Below, piece after piece: positions 30,186 through 39,340 of a DNA stretch of 64,000 nucleotides. Position 1 is the first letter of the stretch. Every line of letters starts with the position of its first letter. The notes below the pieces were generated by a model. The model was not told the origin of the DNA. It ran no database searches and saw only the letters and a program-made list of their open reading frames with translations. The position numbers and the translations under genes are program-made. The DNA comes from Mesorhizobium shangrilense (GTDB lineage: Bacteria; Pseudomonadota; Alphaproteobacteria; Rhizobiales; Rhizobiaceae): assembly GCF_040537815.1 (NCBI RefSeq), contig NZ_JBEWSZ010000001.1, forward strand, positions 1,612,001-1,676,000, read 5' to 3'.

Positions 30186-31772
30186 TCAGTAGCCAAGCGC
30201 CATGCCGTCCTTGCGCGGATCCGAAGCCCCGGTCAGCGTACCCTTCTCCCAGTCGATCAGAACCAGTTGGCCGCCACCCAACGGTTCGTACGGCGCCGTG
30301 ACCTTGTGGCCGCGTCGGCGCAGGCCTTCGATGGCTTCAGCAGAGACGCTGCGTTCGGCGCTGACCATGTCGTCATTGTAGAACACGCGCGGCGCGTCCA
30401 TCGCTTCCTGGGGGTCCATGCCGAAATCGAACATGTTTGTCAGCAGATGGACATGGCCGAAGGGCTGGTAGCCACCGCCCATCACCCCGAATGGCATCAG
30501 CGCGCGACCACTCCTGGTGACCATGCCTGGCATGATGGTGTGCATCGGCCGCTTGCCGGGAGCGATGCAGTTCGGATGCCTGGGATCAAGGCGAAAACTC
30601 GTCCCGCGATTCTGCAAGACGATTCCAGTTTTTGGGCCGACAATGCCGCTGCCAAATGAAAAATAGGTCGAGTTGATGAAGCTGACCGCGTTGCGGTCGC
30701 GATCGACCACCGAAATGTAAACCGTGTCGCTGCCGGGCAACGCAACACGCGGCAGACGCGTCATGGCACGATCGCGGTCGATCTCGGCGCGCAGCCGGTC
30801 CGCATAGTCACGCGACAAAAGTTCTTTCACGGGGACCGCCACATGGTCCTGATCGCCAACCAGATTGTCGCGATCGCGATAGGCAAGCCGTCCCGCCTCG
30901 ATCTCCAGGTGGAGCCGCTCGGCGCCGTTGGGATCGAGCCCGCCCGGCAAGAAACCGGACAGCACGTTCAGCATCAACAGCGCGGTAAGGCCCTGATTGT
31001 TCGGCGGCATCTGATGGATGTCGTAGCCGTGGTAGGAGGTGCTGACGGGCGTCGTATAGTCGCCCCTTGTCGACGCGAAATCGTCGAGCGTGTGCAGGCC
31101 ACCCAGTGCCTGCAACCTCGAGACCATATCATCGGCGGTCTCGCCTTCATAGAAACCAGCGCGACCGTCCCTGGCGATCTTGCGCAGCGTCGCGGCGAGT
31201 TCCGGCTGGCGATGCACATCACCCGCCACCGGCGCCCTGCCACCCGGCAGGAAGATGCGTGCGGCGTGCTCGTCGGCCGAAAGATCCGTCTCGGGATCCG
31301 CCCAGTCGAAGGCGACACGGTCGTGCACGACATAGCCGTGCTCGGCATAGTGGATGGCGGGAGCCAGCGCATCGGCGATGCCTTTGCGGCCATGATCTTC
31401 CAACAGGCGGCACCAGGCGTCCACGGCGCCGGGTACCGTCACCGAATGCGGTCCGCCAGCCGGAATGCGATCGAAGCCTTTTTCGAGATACCAGTCGACA
31501 TTCGCGGCCGCGGGAGCGCGGCCCGAGCCGTTGAATGCCAGCACATCGCCCCCTCCATTCGGGCAATAGAGAACGAAGCAGTCGCCGCCGATACCGGTTG
31601 ACTGCGGCTCCACGACGGCCTGCACGGCTGCCGCCGTGATCGCGGCATCCATCGCATTGCCGCCGGCGCGCAGCATGTCCACGGCGGCAAGCGTAGCGAG
31701 CGGATGCGATGTCGCGGCCATGCCTTCGGTGGCGCGGACTGGAGATCGGCCGGGAAACTGTAAGTCACGCAT
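30186..31772 (-). CDS. Gamma-glutamyltransferase-family protein (cytoplasmic type)
   Basis: The 528-residue Ntn-hydrolase homologue has the GGT start region ATEGMAATSHPLATLAAVDMLRAGGNA and GIGGDCFVLY. The presumed self-cleavage and nucleophile threonine is Thr350 in GSDTVYISVVDRDRNAVSF. C-terminal MPFGVMGGGYQPFGHVHLLTN is also family-typical. No signal peptide is visible, unlike classic periplasmic GGT, so it likely acts on imported gamma-glutamyl compounds or as an acylase of the wider family. It lies 127 bp downstream of a polyamine/opine-type ABC operon in the same orientation. Confidence 0.88.
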   Translation of the reverse strand: MRDLQFPGRSPVRATEGMAATSHPLATLAAVDMLRAGGNAMDAAITAAAVQAVVEPQSTGIGGDCFVLYCPNGGGDVLAFNGSGRAPAAANVDWYLEKGFDRIPAGGPHSVTVPGAVDAWCRLLEDHGRKGIADALAPAIHYAEHGYVVHDRVAFDWADPETDLSADEHAARIFLPGGRAPVAGDVHRQPELAATLRKIARDGRAGFYEGETADDMVSRLQALGGLHTLDDFASTRGDYTTPVSTSYHGYDIHQMPPNNQGLTALLMLNVLSGFLPGGLDPNGAERLHLEIEAGRLAYRDRDNLVGDQDHVAVPVKELLSRDYADRLRAEIDRDRAMTRLPRVALPGSDTVYISVVDRDRNAVSFINSTYFSFGSGIVGPKTGIVLQNRGTSFRLDPRHPNCIAPGKRPMHTIMPGMVTRSGRALMPFGVMGGGYQPFGHVHLLTNMFDFGMDPQEAMDAPRVFYNDDMVSAERSVSAEAIEGLRRRGHKVTAPYEPLGGGQLVLIDWEKGTLTGASDPRKDGMALGY

Positions 31773-31899
31773 CGAGGGTCAGTACCTTGTCATAAGAAGA
31801 AGCTATAAAGTTTGGGCGTAAGCTAAAGCTTTCGCATCGAGATTCGTCTTGCATGAGCTTGGTTTCGAAAAACCCGTTTTTTATTTTTCCGGACATGCG

Positions 31900-32700
31900 T
31901 TAGCGGCGACGACCGAACAGTTGCGCCATCGACAGCAACACGACCGAGAGCACGATCAGGCAGGTGGAGATCGCGGCGATCGTCGGATCGATCTGGTCGC
32001 GCAAGGCGTTGAACATCCGGCGCGTCAGCGTCGTCACCTCGCCGCCGGATATGAAGAACGAGACGACAACCTCATCGAACGAGGTGATGAAGGCGAACAG
32101 CGCGCCTGAGACGATCGAAAACCGTATCTGCGGCACCGTTACTTGCCAGAAGGCGGCAAAGCGCCCTGCTCCCAGGCTGCGCGCCACCCGCTCCTGGTTC
32201 ATGTCATAGGACCTGAACCCGGAAAGCACTGTCAGCATCACCAGCGGCAGCGCCTGAACGGTGTGGGCCAGCACCAGCCCGGTCATGGTGTTGTTCAGGC
32301 CGACACGCGCATAGATGAAGAACGTACCGATGCCCACGAGGATGACCGGTACGATCAAGGAGGCCGTCATCAGCGCGTTGATAAAACCCGACATGCGCAG
32401 CATCCGCGAATTCAACGCATAGGCGGCCGCCACTCCGATCGGTGTTGCGACGATCGTCGTCAGGATCGCGGCCTTGAGCGAGACGATGGTGGCGTCACGC
32501 CATTCCACGGACTGGAAATAAGCTTCGTACCAGCGCAACGACCATTCCTGCGGCGGGAACTGCAGCAGCGTCGACCCCGAAAATGACATCGGCACGATGA
32601 TCAGCGAGGGCGCGATCAGGAACAGCAGTACGAGGCCGCCAAAGGCATACAGCCATAGCCGCCGCCAATGCGAGATCGGCAAACCAAGGTCCTCGTTCAT
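31900..32700 (-). CDS. Polyamine/opine-type ABC transporter permease (PotC-like), system 1
   Basis: The 266-residue permease has about six transmembrane helices and the binding-protein-dependent transport loop RVARSLGAGRFAAFWQVTVPQI. Its N-terminal SLIIVPMSFSGSTLLQFPPQEWSLRWYEAYF is typical of PotC/opine permeases. I start at ATG 32698-32700, whose codon overlaps the stop of the upstream permease by four bases. It is the last gene of the transporter operon. Confidence 0.9.
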   Translation of the reverse strand: MNEDLGLPISHWRRLWLYAFGGLVLLFLIAPSLIIVPMSFSGSTLLQFPPQEWSLRWYEAYFQSVEWRDATIVSLKAAILTTIVATPIGVAAAYALNSRMLRMSGFINALMTASLIVPVILVGIGTFFIYARVGLNNTMTGLVLAHTVQALPLVMLTVLSGFRSYDMNQERVARSLGAGRFAAFWQVTVPQIRFSIVSGALFAFITSFDEVVVSFFISGGEVTTLTRRMFNALRDQIDPTIAAISTCLIVLSVVLLSMAQLFGRRR

Positions 32701-33608
32701 CTTGCGCTCCAGACGCCGGTGGCTCGGGCTCCGAACAACCTCTGCAGAAGCGCAAGAAGGCCGAGTGTGACCGCAAGCAGGATGACCCCGAGCGCGCTGC
32801 CGGCGCCCCAGTTGGAATAGAGGCTGGTGGTCTGTTCCATCCGCATCGCCCACATGATGACCTTGCCGCCACCCATCAATGCCGGCGTGACGAAGAAGCC
32901 GAGGCACAGCACAAAGACGATGACCACGCCCGAAGCCAGACCGGGAAGCGACAGCGGAAAGAATATCTGGCGAAAGGTCGCCGATGGGCTGGCGCCAAGA
33001 TTCATCCCGGCCCGCAGATAGTCGGAATCGATCGCCTTCATCGAGGCATAGAGCGGCAGGACAAGGAAAGGCAGCATGATGTGCGTCATGCCGATGATGA
33101 CGCCAGTGAAATTGTTGGCCAATGACAGCGGCTGGTCGATCACCCCGAGATTCATGAGCCAGGTGTTGACCAGGCCCTTGCGCTGCAGGATCACCAGCCA
33201 GGCATAGGTGCGCACCAGCACCGAGGTCCAGAACGGCAGGATCACGAAGATCAGGCACACGGAAGCGATGCGCTGCCGCAACTGTGACAGCATGTAGGCA
33301 AGCGGGTAGCCGAGGAGGACGCAGAGCCCGGTGACCGTGAAAGCCACCTTGAAGGTGGTGACAAAGGTCCGGATGTAGGAACTCTGCTCGACGAAACGGG
33401 CATAGTTGGACCCGCTGAGCATGCCGTTTTCGTCAAAGAACGAAAGCCAGAACAGCCAGCCGATTGGCAACACGATGATCACGCCAACCAGCAGCAGGCC
33501 TGGCGAACACAGTGCCAGCAAGGCCAGTGATTCACGCCGCGCATCCGCCTTCAGCACGTCGGCGTTCGCGCCGCGAAGGTGACCTTCGGTGTCCGCCAGC
33601 GTCGTCAT
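32697..33608 (-). CDS. Polyamine/opine-type ABC transporter permease (PotB-like), system 1
   Basis: The 303-residue permease has a hydrophilic N-terminus of about 28 residues, then six transmembrane segments. Family marks are LPFWTSVLVRTYAWLVIL and the coupling loop RAGMNLGASPSATFRQIFFPLSLPG. The start MTTLADTEG (ATG 33606-33608) overlaps the ATPase stop by ATGA, favouring it over a longer frame inside the ATPase gene. Confidence 0.9.
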   Translation of the reverse strand: MTTLADTEGHLRGANADVLKADARRESLALLALCSPGLLLVGVIIVLPIGWLFWLSFFDENGMLSGSNYARFVEQSSYIRTFVTTFKVAFTVTGLCVLLGYPLAYMLSQLRQRIASVCLIFVILPFWTSVLVRTYAWLVILQRKGLVNTWLMNLGVIDQPLSLANNFTGVIIGMTHIMLPFLVLPLYASMKAIDSDYLRAGMNLGASPSATFRQIFFPLSLPGLASGVVIVFVLCLGFFVTPALMGGGKVIMWAMRMEQTTSLYSNWGAGSALGVILLAVTLGLLALLQRLFGARATGVWSAR

Positions 33609-34696
33609 GCTTCGCTCGTCACGATGCTGGTGTCTTCGGCGTTGATCTGAAGATTGATCGCCTGCCCGTCTTGCGGAATCCTCGACAGAATGTCGCTGCG
33701 GCAATAGTCGCGAAGTGCGACCTGCTCGCCATTGGCCAGCGTCACGTAGCAGATGAAACTGTCACCTTGATAAACGATGTCGCGGACCGTGGCTGCAAAG
33801 ACATTCGTGCTGGTTTCCGAAGCGCCTCCGGCGAGCCTGACACATTCCGGGCGTGCGACCAGCCAATGCCGACCCGACGGCGGCACCGGCGACCCGGTAT
33901 GAATTCTCTGTCCAGCGTACCATGCGGCGCCGTCCCGGCAGTCGACGGGGATGAAATTAGAGTCGCCGATGAAGCCGGCGACGAACCGGGTGCGAGGTTT
34001 GGCATAGAGCGTCTTGGGTTGATCCAATTGCTCGATGCGGCCCTTGTTCATGACGGCGATCCTGTCCGACATGGTGATCGCCTCGCGCTGGTCGTGGGTG
34101 ACATAGACAGTGGTCATGCCCAACCGGCGATGCAGGCTGCGCAGCTCGATCTGCATATGCTCGCGCAGCCCCTTGTCGAGCGCCGAGAGCGGCTCATCCA
34201 TCAGGACGATGCGTGGCTCGAACACGATCGCCCGCGCCAACGCAACGCGCTGGCGCTGGCCGCCCGACAACTGGTCGACGCGGCGGTCGGCAAGGCCCTG
34301 CAATTGCACGAGTTCAAGCGCCTTCTCGACCCGCTCGGCCGTTTCCACTGCCGCGATGCGCCGCTGCTTCAACGGGAAAGCGATGTTGTGGAAGACGTTC
34401 ATATGCGGGAACAGCGCATAGTTCTGGAACACCATGCCGATGTTGCGCTTGTGCGGCGGCATGGTGATGACCTCATCCCCGCCGATCCTGATGCTTCCGG
34501 CATTGGCTCTTACAAACCCGGCGAGGATCATCAGAAGCGTGGTCTTGCCTGACCCGGACGGACCAAGCAGCGTGAGGAATTCGCCGGGCGCCACGTCGAG
34601 ATCGAGATCACTGAGAACCGGGACGCTGCCGAAGCGCTTGGCAATTCCCTTGATGCTGATCGGTGGCGAGGACTGTGCTGCGGACAAAATCGACAC
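33605..34696 (-). CDS. Polyamine/opine-type ABC transporter ATPase (PotA-like), system 1
   Basis: This 363-residue ATPase has Walker [10 protein letters not shown], signature QLSGGQRQR, Walker B IVLMDEP, switch THDQREA and a C-terminal TOBE domain from about residue 285. The sequence HKRNIGMVFQNYALFPHMNV is characteristic of PotA-type subunits. It is separated from the binding-protein gene by 93 bp holding a hairpin, and overlaps the permease downstream. Confidence 0.92.
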   Translation of the reverse strand: MSILSAAQSSPPISIKGIAKRFGSVPVLSDLDLDVAPGEFLTLLGPSGSGKTTLLMILAGFVRANAGSIRIGGDEVITMPPHKRNIGMVFQNYALFPHMNVFHNIAFPLKQRRIAAVETAERVEKALELVQLQGLADRRVDQLSGGQRQRVALARAIVFEPRIVLMDEPLSALDKGLREHMQIELRSLHRRLGMTTVYVTHDQREAITMSDRIAVMNKGRIEQLDQPKTLYAKPRTRFVAGFIGDSNFIPVDCRDGAAWYAGQRIHTGSPVPPSGRHWLVARPECVRLAGGASETSTNVFAATVRDIVYQGDSFICYVTLANGEQVALRDYCRSDILSRIPQDGQAINLQINAEDTSIVTSEA

Positions 34697-34737
34697 TTCC
34701 TTCAGAGATGAGCTGTGCGAGAACGCAAGAGACTTCT

Positions 34738-34762
34738 CTCGCCGGAGAATTGCCCCGGCGAG
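34738..34762 (-). promoter_or_regulatory. Intercistronic hairpin between binding protein and ATPase
   Basis: A perfect 8-bp GC-rich inverted repeat (CTCGCCGG with CCGGCGAG, 9-nt loop) lies in the 93-bp gap. No T-run follows, so it is more likely to stabilise the upstream message or partly attenuate transcription than to terminate it. Such hairpins commonly keep binding-protein expression above that of the membrane subunits. Confidence 0.55.
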
Positions 34763-34789
34763 GACGTGCTTGTCGGACCGGACGCGGCC

Positions 34790-35836
34790 TTACTGCTGGA
34801 TCAGGTTGTTGAATTTTTCCGTGGCTTCCACGAGGTTGTCACGCCAGAATTCGGCATCCTGCAGAACCTGTTTCTTGACGTTCTCGGGCGATGAATTGAT
34901 GTCCTTGATCCTGTCCGCGGGGATCTTGCCGGTGTCAAAAGCCTTCTCATTCACCGGCCCATTGTCGACATAGAGCGGCAAATTGGCCTGCAGCTGCGGG
35001 CTGACGAACATGGCCAGCGCCTTCATGGCGATGTCCTTGTTCTTCGAGCCCTTCGGTATGACCATGCAGTCGGCGGTGAGAACGCCCTGATCGAACGAGA
35101 AGCTGACCGGCGCGCCTTCCTTCTTCAGGGTACCGGCGCGTCCGTTCCAGATGCTGGCCATGTCGACCTCGCCATCCTTGACCAGTTGCATCGCCTGGGC
35201 TCCGGACGTCCACCAGGCGTCGATGTGGCCACGGATCTTGTCCACCGACTTCAAAGCGCCGTCGACGTCCACGGGATAGACCTTGTCGATGGGAATCCCT
35301 TCGGCAAGAGCCGCGACGCTGAGCGTCTCGGTCGACTGGCTGCCGCTCAGCGCACGGCGGCCCGGAAACTTCTCGACATTCCAGAAATCGGCCCAGGTCT
35401 TCGGTCCCTTGTCGCCGAAGACATCTGTCCGGTAGATCAGGACCACGGACGTGTAGGAGATGCCCACCCAATCGTCATGCACCAGCTTCGGATTGATCCC
35501 GCTTTTGTCGATGACACTGTAGTCGAGCTTCTCGAACAGGCCTTCCTTGGAACCCCTGGCACATTCGTCAGCACCCAGCTCGGTGATGTCCCACTTGACC
35601 GCATTGCCGGTCACCTGGAGCCGGACATCATCCAGCCCGTTGGTGGTGTCTTCCTTGATCGTGATGCCGAGCGCATCGGCGGTCGGCTTGAAGAAGGCTT
35701 TGGTCTGCGCTTCCTGATAGGTGCCGCCCCATGAGGCGACAGTGATCGTGTCGGCCGCGAGCGCGCCCGAAGCGACGCCAACGGTCAGGCCAGCCATGGC
35801 CAATGCACTTGCAAGGCTTGATTTTCTCATCGTCAT
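34790..35836 (-). CDS. Polyamine/opine-type ABC transporter binding protein (PotD-like), system 1
   Basis: The 348-residue protein has a Sec signal peptide (MTMRKSSLASALAMAGL to GALAAD, about 28 residues). It has the fold of spermidine/putrescine-type binding proteins, with TITVASWGGTYQEAQTKAF and WDITELGADECARG. I start at ATG 35834-35836; upstream in-frame ATGs fall in the operator region. It is the first gene of a four-gene ABC operon that reads toward the GGT homologue. A gamma-glutamyl amine or amino-acid derivative is a plausible ligand by context only. Confidence 0.88.
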   Translation of the reverse strand: MTMRKSSLASALAMAGLTVGVASGALAADTITVASWGGTYQEAQTKAFFKPTADALGITIKEDTTNGLDDVRLQVTGNAVKWDITELGADECARGSKEGLFEKLDYSVIDKSGINPKLVHDDWVGISYTSVVLIYRTDVFGDKGPKTWADFWNVEKFPGRRALSGSQSTETLSVAALAEGIPIDKVYPVDVDGALKSVDKIRGHIDAWWTSGAQAMQLVKDGEVDMASIWNGRAGTLKKEGAPVSFSFDQGVLTADCMVIPKGSKNKDIAMKALAMFVSPQLQANLPLYVDNGPVNEKAFDTGKIPADRIKDINSSPENVKKQVLQDAEFWRDNLVEATEKFNNLIQQ

Positions 35837-35872
35837 GTTCCCCGGATATTGCCATTGTTTCGGCATTCTATT

Positions 35873-35882
35873 TTGTATACAA
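35873..35882. promoter_or_regulatory. Candidate GntR operator TTGTATACAA
   Basis: A perfect 10-bp palindrome, TTGTATACAA, lies in an AT-rich patch of the 220-bp divergent gap between the binding protein and the GntR regulator. It fits the general GT-N2-AC core of FadR/VanR-type GntR sites. It lies 37 bp upstream of the binding-protein start codon. Confidence 0.6.
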
Positions 35883-36056
35883 TTTTGAATGTAATCGCTG
35901 GCAAAAACAAATGTCAACTTGAAAGATCGCGTTCTTCAGCCATAAGCTGGCGTCTGTATCGGACAGTTGAGTGGCCGGCGACCACCGCTGTCCCGACGAT
36001 GCCGGGCAGCCGACGGTGGCCGGCGTTTCTCGAGCAAGAATTGGAAATCGCTTAGT

Positions 36057-36755
36057 ATGGCCAAGGGGAAGAATACGCTGCGCGAATCCGTGTACGGGTC
36101 GCTGAAGGCGATCATCGTCACCGGACAATTGCCGCCGGGCGCACGCGTCACGGAAAACGACCTGGCGGTGAAGCTGAAGGTCAGCCGCACGCCCGTTCGC
36201 GAGGCGTTGAACCGGCTGGAGCAGGACGGGCTGGTGATCGGCCGCCCGCGTCAGGGCTACATCGTCACCGAATTCGACATCCACATGTTCCGCGAAGCGT
36301 TCGAGATACGCGAACTGCTTGACGGCTATGCGACCGAGTTGGCGACAGCCAAGATCACAGACCCCGAGAAGGAACGCCTGCGCGAAATGGTCAGGGAATG
36401 CGAGCGGCTTGCCGCCCTGCCCGACCGCAAATCGGAGGACATGTTCCAGGAGTTGCAAATCGGAATGGACATCCACCGCACCATTGCCGAGATCAGCGGC
36501 AATGTGATGCTCTGCGGAATATTGAACGGCATTCTCGACAAGTGCCAGCACTACGTCTGGATGGAGTTGCTGAGGCTCGATGAGTGGAAGATCGCTCGCG
36601 ACGAGCACTTCGATATCGTCGAGGCGATTTGCGAAGGTGATGCCGCACGTGCTGTCGAATTGACACGTGAGCACATCCGTGGATCGCGCAACAACATCCT
36701 CCGGCTGCTGCAAGCGAAGTCCGACTACCAGACATTTCTTGCTCGGGCCTCGTAG
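36057..36755 (+). CDS. GntR-family regulator, FCD (FadR) subfamily
   Basis: The 232-residue regulator has a winged helix-turn-helix with ENDLAVKLKVSRTPVREALNRLEQDGLV (about 36-63) and an all-helical FCD effector domain containing EIRELLDGYATELA and the metal-site histidines in MDIHRTIAE and DEHFDIVEAI. I start at MAKGKNTLRESVYG (ATG 36057). It is divergent from the ABC operon and most likely represses it through the palindrome in the shared gap. Confidence 0.9.
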   Translation: MAKGKNTLRESVYGSLKAIIVTGQLPPGARVTENDLAVKLKVSRTPVREALNRLEQDGLVIGRPRQGYIVTEFDIHMFREAFEIRELLDGYATELATAKITDPEKERLREMVRECERLAALPDRKSEDMFQELQIGMDIHRTIAEISGNVMLCGILNGILDKCQHYVWMELLRLDEWKIARDEHFDIVEAICEGDAARAVELTREHIRGSRNNILRLLQAKSDYQTFLARAS

Positions 36756-36809
36756 CGCAAACGAAGCCGAGCCGGCCGGCCGGCAAGGCCGCCCAGCCCA
36801 TTGGCTACA

Positions 36810-37787
36810 TCAGGGGTACGCGCCGGCAATGCTCGCACGCTGGCGCACCAGAGCCAGCACCGTGTCTATTGTCGGCGTTTCGACACCGACGATGCGGCCG
36901 AGTTCCGAAACGGCGGCTACCACGGCATCGATCTCCATCTGCCTGCCACGTTCGAGATCCTGCAGCATCGATGTCTTGTGCTCGCCGATGGCGGCCGCGC
37001 CATCGATGCGACGCTCCACCGAGATCGGCATGGTCACGCCGAGCGCGTTCGCCACCTTTTCCGCCTCGGTCATGATCGAAAGCGCCAGGCGACGGGTCTC
37101 GGCATCGCCGCAGATTCGCGCAAGCGTGGCTCCCGTCAGCGCACTGATCGGATTGAAGGCAACGTTGCCCCACAGCTTCACCCAGATCTCGGTGCGGATG
37201 TCTGCCTTGACCGGAGCCTTCAGCCCTGCCCCGATCAGCGCCTTGCTGAAAGCTTTCACGCGTTCGGTGGCGACACCGGAGGGCTCGCCAAGGCTGAACC
37301 GGTCGCCGGAAACATGCTGGACCACGCCGGGCTCAACGACTTCCGCCGCCGGGTAGACGACGCAGCCGATGACCCGGTCGGCGCCAATGCCGCGCTTTTG
37401 CACTCCGCCGGGATCGACCGATTCCAGCACATGGTCGCGCCACGGACCCTCGAGGCCATGAAAGTACCACCACGGCACGCCATTGACCGCCATCACCACG
37501 CTGGTTGTCGGCCCGAGCAAAGGCTGCATGCGGTCGACGATCCCTGCAACCGCGGGCGCCTTCAGCGCGACGACGACATAATCCTGTTCGCCGGCTTCGG
37601 CAGGATTCTCATAAGCCGCGACCTGCACGGTCGACGTAGCGTCGCCTTCGACAAGACGCAGCCCATTGGCCTGAATCGCCAGCAGATGGGGCCCCCGCGC
37701 GATCAGCGTCATCTCATGGCCGGCTTTCGCCAGGCGAGCGCCCATCAGGCCGCCAATGGCGCCGGCACCGTAGATACAGATCCTCAT
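36810..37787 (-). CDS. 2-dehydropantoate 2-reductase-family protein
   Basis: This 325-residue NADP-dependent reductase has the N-terminal dinucleotide motif IYGAGAIGGLMGARLA and the conserved lysine region EIWVKLWGNVAFNPISALTG, followed by the C-terminal ApbA/PanE helical domain. True PanE reduces ketopantoate for pantothenate synthesis, but many paralogues act on other 2-oxo acids. The gene overlaps the acyl-CoA ligase gene upstream by four bases, so a catabolic role coupled to that enzyme is more likely than vitamin synthesis. Confidence 0.85.
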   Translation of the reverse strand: MRICIYGAGAIGGLMGARLAKAGHEMTLIARGPHLLAIQANGLRLVEGDATSTVQVAAYENPAEAGEQDYVVVALKAPAVAGIVDRMQPLLGPTTSVVMAVNGVPWWYFHGLEGPWRDHVLESVDPGGVQKRGIGADRVIGCVVYPAAEVVEPGVVQHVSGDRFSLGEPSGVATERVKAFSKALIGAGLKAPVKADIRTEIWVKLWGNVAFNPISALTGATLARICGDAETRRLALSIMTEAEKVANALGVTMPISVERRIDGAAAIGEHKTSMLQDLERGRQMEIDAVVAAVSELGRIVGVETPTIDTVLALVRQRASIAGAYP

Positions 37788-39313
37788 CGCGTGATCCCCA
37801 GCCGTTCCGCAAGGCCGATCCGCTGCAGTTTGCCCGTCGGTCCTTTCGGTATCTCTTCCAGGAACACGATTCGGCGCGGCACCTTGAAAGGCGCCAGTCT
37901 CGCGGCGACGAATTCGCGCAATTCGCTCTCGGACGCGGATGCGCCTTCGCGCAAAACCACGGCGGCGGCAACCTCCTCACCAAGCTTCTCGCTCGGCATG
38001 CCGAAGGTCAGCGCCTGGAGCACGGCTGGATGTTCGGCAATGATGTCGTCCACCTCGCGCGGCGAGATCTTCTCGCCGCCACGATTGATGATCTCCTTGA
38101 GGCGGCCACTGATAGTGAGATAGCCCTGCTCGTCCAGATGGCCGAGGTCGCCGGTGCGAAACCAGCCATCGCGAAAAGCTTCGGCATTGGCTTCCGGCCG
38201 ATTCTCGTAGCCGCCGGTCACATTCGGCCCACGGATGACGATCTCGCCGGGCTGACCGGGCGCCGCCAGCTTTCCTGAGGCGTCGAGGATCGCCACCTCG
38301 GGGCCGGCGGCGATGCCGACCGAGCCCGGCTTGCGCGGCGATGGCGGCAATGGGTTGCTGGTCATCTGGTGCGCTGCTTCCGTCATGCCGTAGGATTCGA
38401 TGACCGGACAGGCAAAGGTCCGCTCCAGTTCGCCGATCAGCACCGGCGACATCGGCGCGGACGAGGAGCGGATGAGCCGCAGCCTGTGCCGTTCCATCAC
38501 TTCGCGGTTGCGTTCGGCACGGCCGAGGATCGCCTGATGCATGGACGGCACGGCGCTGTACCAGGTGGCAGTCGACTCATCCAGCCAGCCGAAGAACCGC
38601 AGTGCGTTGAAGCCGCCACCGCAAAAGACACTGGCGCCGGCAGAGATCGACGACAGCAACGCTCCGATCAAGCCGTGAATATGGAAAAGCGGCATGATCA
38701 CCAGCCCGCGATCGGACTGGGTCAACGACAATGTGCGGGCGATGTTGCGCGCCGAGGTCGTCAGGTTGAGGTGGCTGAGCGGCACGATCTTGGGTTTTGA
38801 GGTGGTTCCTGAGGTGTGCAGCACCAGCGCGATATCCGCGGGCGTCGCGTTGGCATCAGCTGCCGGCGTGTCCGCTGCCTGCTCAACGACAAGATCAAAT
38901 GAACCGGCCGGTGCATCATTGACGGGCCGCAGTTCGACGATCGCCACGCCGCGTGCGAGCGCTGCCGCACGTGCCGGAGTCTCGGACCCTTCCAGCACCA
39001 CCAAGGCCTTGGCGCCAAGGTCGTTCAGATAATAGTCGAACTCCTCCATGCGATAGCTTGGATTGAGCGGCGCAGCCGTAGCCGCCGAGGCAATCGCCAA
39101 AAACACGGTCGCCAGTTCGGCGCTATCCGGCATGACGATCGCCACGCGGTCGCCGGGAACAATGCCGGCCTTTCGAAACACCGTCGCGACGGCCGCGATC
39201 CGGTCGGCAAGCCCACCATAAGTCAGCGGGGCACGGCCGGGTGCAAGAACGGCGAGGGAGGCCGGATCGTGTGCGGCGACAAGCGCCGGGATTGTTGAAG
39301 TTACGGATGTCAT
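37784..39313 (-). CDS. Acyl-CoA ligase, oxalyl-CoA synthetase (AAE3/Pcs60)-like
   Basis: The 509-residue adenylate-forming enzyme has the P-loop HTSGTTSKPK (166-175), A5 motif SYGMTEAAHQM, A8 GRLKEIINRGGEKISP and the catalytic lysine in PKGPTGKLQR. Long stretches read like plant AAE3 and yeast Pcs60, the oxalyl-CoA synthetases: MPLFHIHGLIGALLSS, WYSAVPSMHQAIL, TSNPLPPSPRKPGSVG. It would activate oxalate to oxalyl-CoA in the cytoplasm, the first step of CoA-dependent oxalate breakdown. No formyl-CoA transferase or oxalyl-CoA decarboxylase is in the window. An FCD regulator gene lies 27 bp upstream in the same orientation. Confidence 0.8.
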   Translation of the reverse strand: MTSVTSTIPALVAAHDPASLAVLAPGRAPLTYGGLADRIAAVATVFRKAGIVPGDRVAIVMPDSAELATVFLAIASAATAAPLNPSYRMEEFDYYLNDLGAKALVVLEGSETPARAAALARGVAIVELRPVNDAPAGSFDLVVEQAADTPAADANATPADIALVLHTSGTTSKPKIVPLSHLNLTTSARNIARTLSLTQSDRGLVIMPLFHIHGLIGALLSSISAGASVFCGGGFNALRFFGWLDESTATWYSAVPSMHQAILGRAERNREVMERHRLRLIRSSSAPMSPVLIGELERTFACPVIESYGMTEAAHQMTSNPLPPSPRKPGSVGIAAGPEVAILDASGKLAAPGQPGEIVIRGPNVTGGYENRPEANAEAFRDGWFRTGDLGHLDEQGYLTISGRLKEIINRGGEKISPREVDDIIAEHPAVLQALTFGMPSEKLGEEVAAAVVLREGASASESELREFVAARLAPFKVPRRIVFLEEIPKGPTGKLQRIGLAERLGITR

Positions 39314-39340
39314 CGATGGGTCCTCGCTTGTCGTGACAGT

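Noticed and set aside
31873..31895. GGTTTCGAAAAACC stem followed by a T-rich run on the plus strand
   Set aside because: No plus-strand gene precedes it; both flanking genes read leftward, so it is not a sensible terminator for them.
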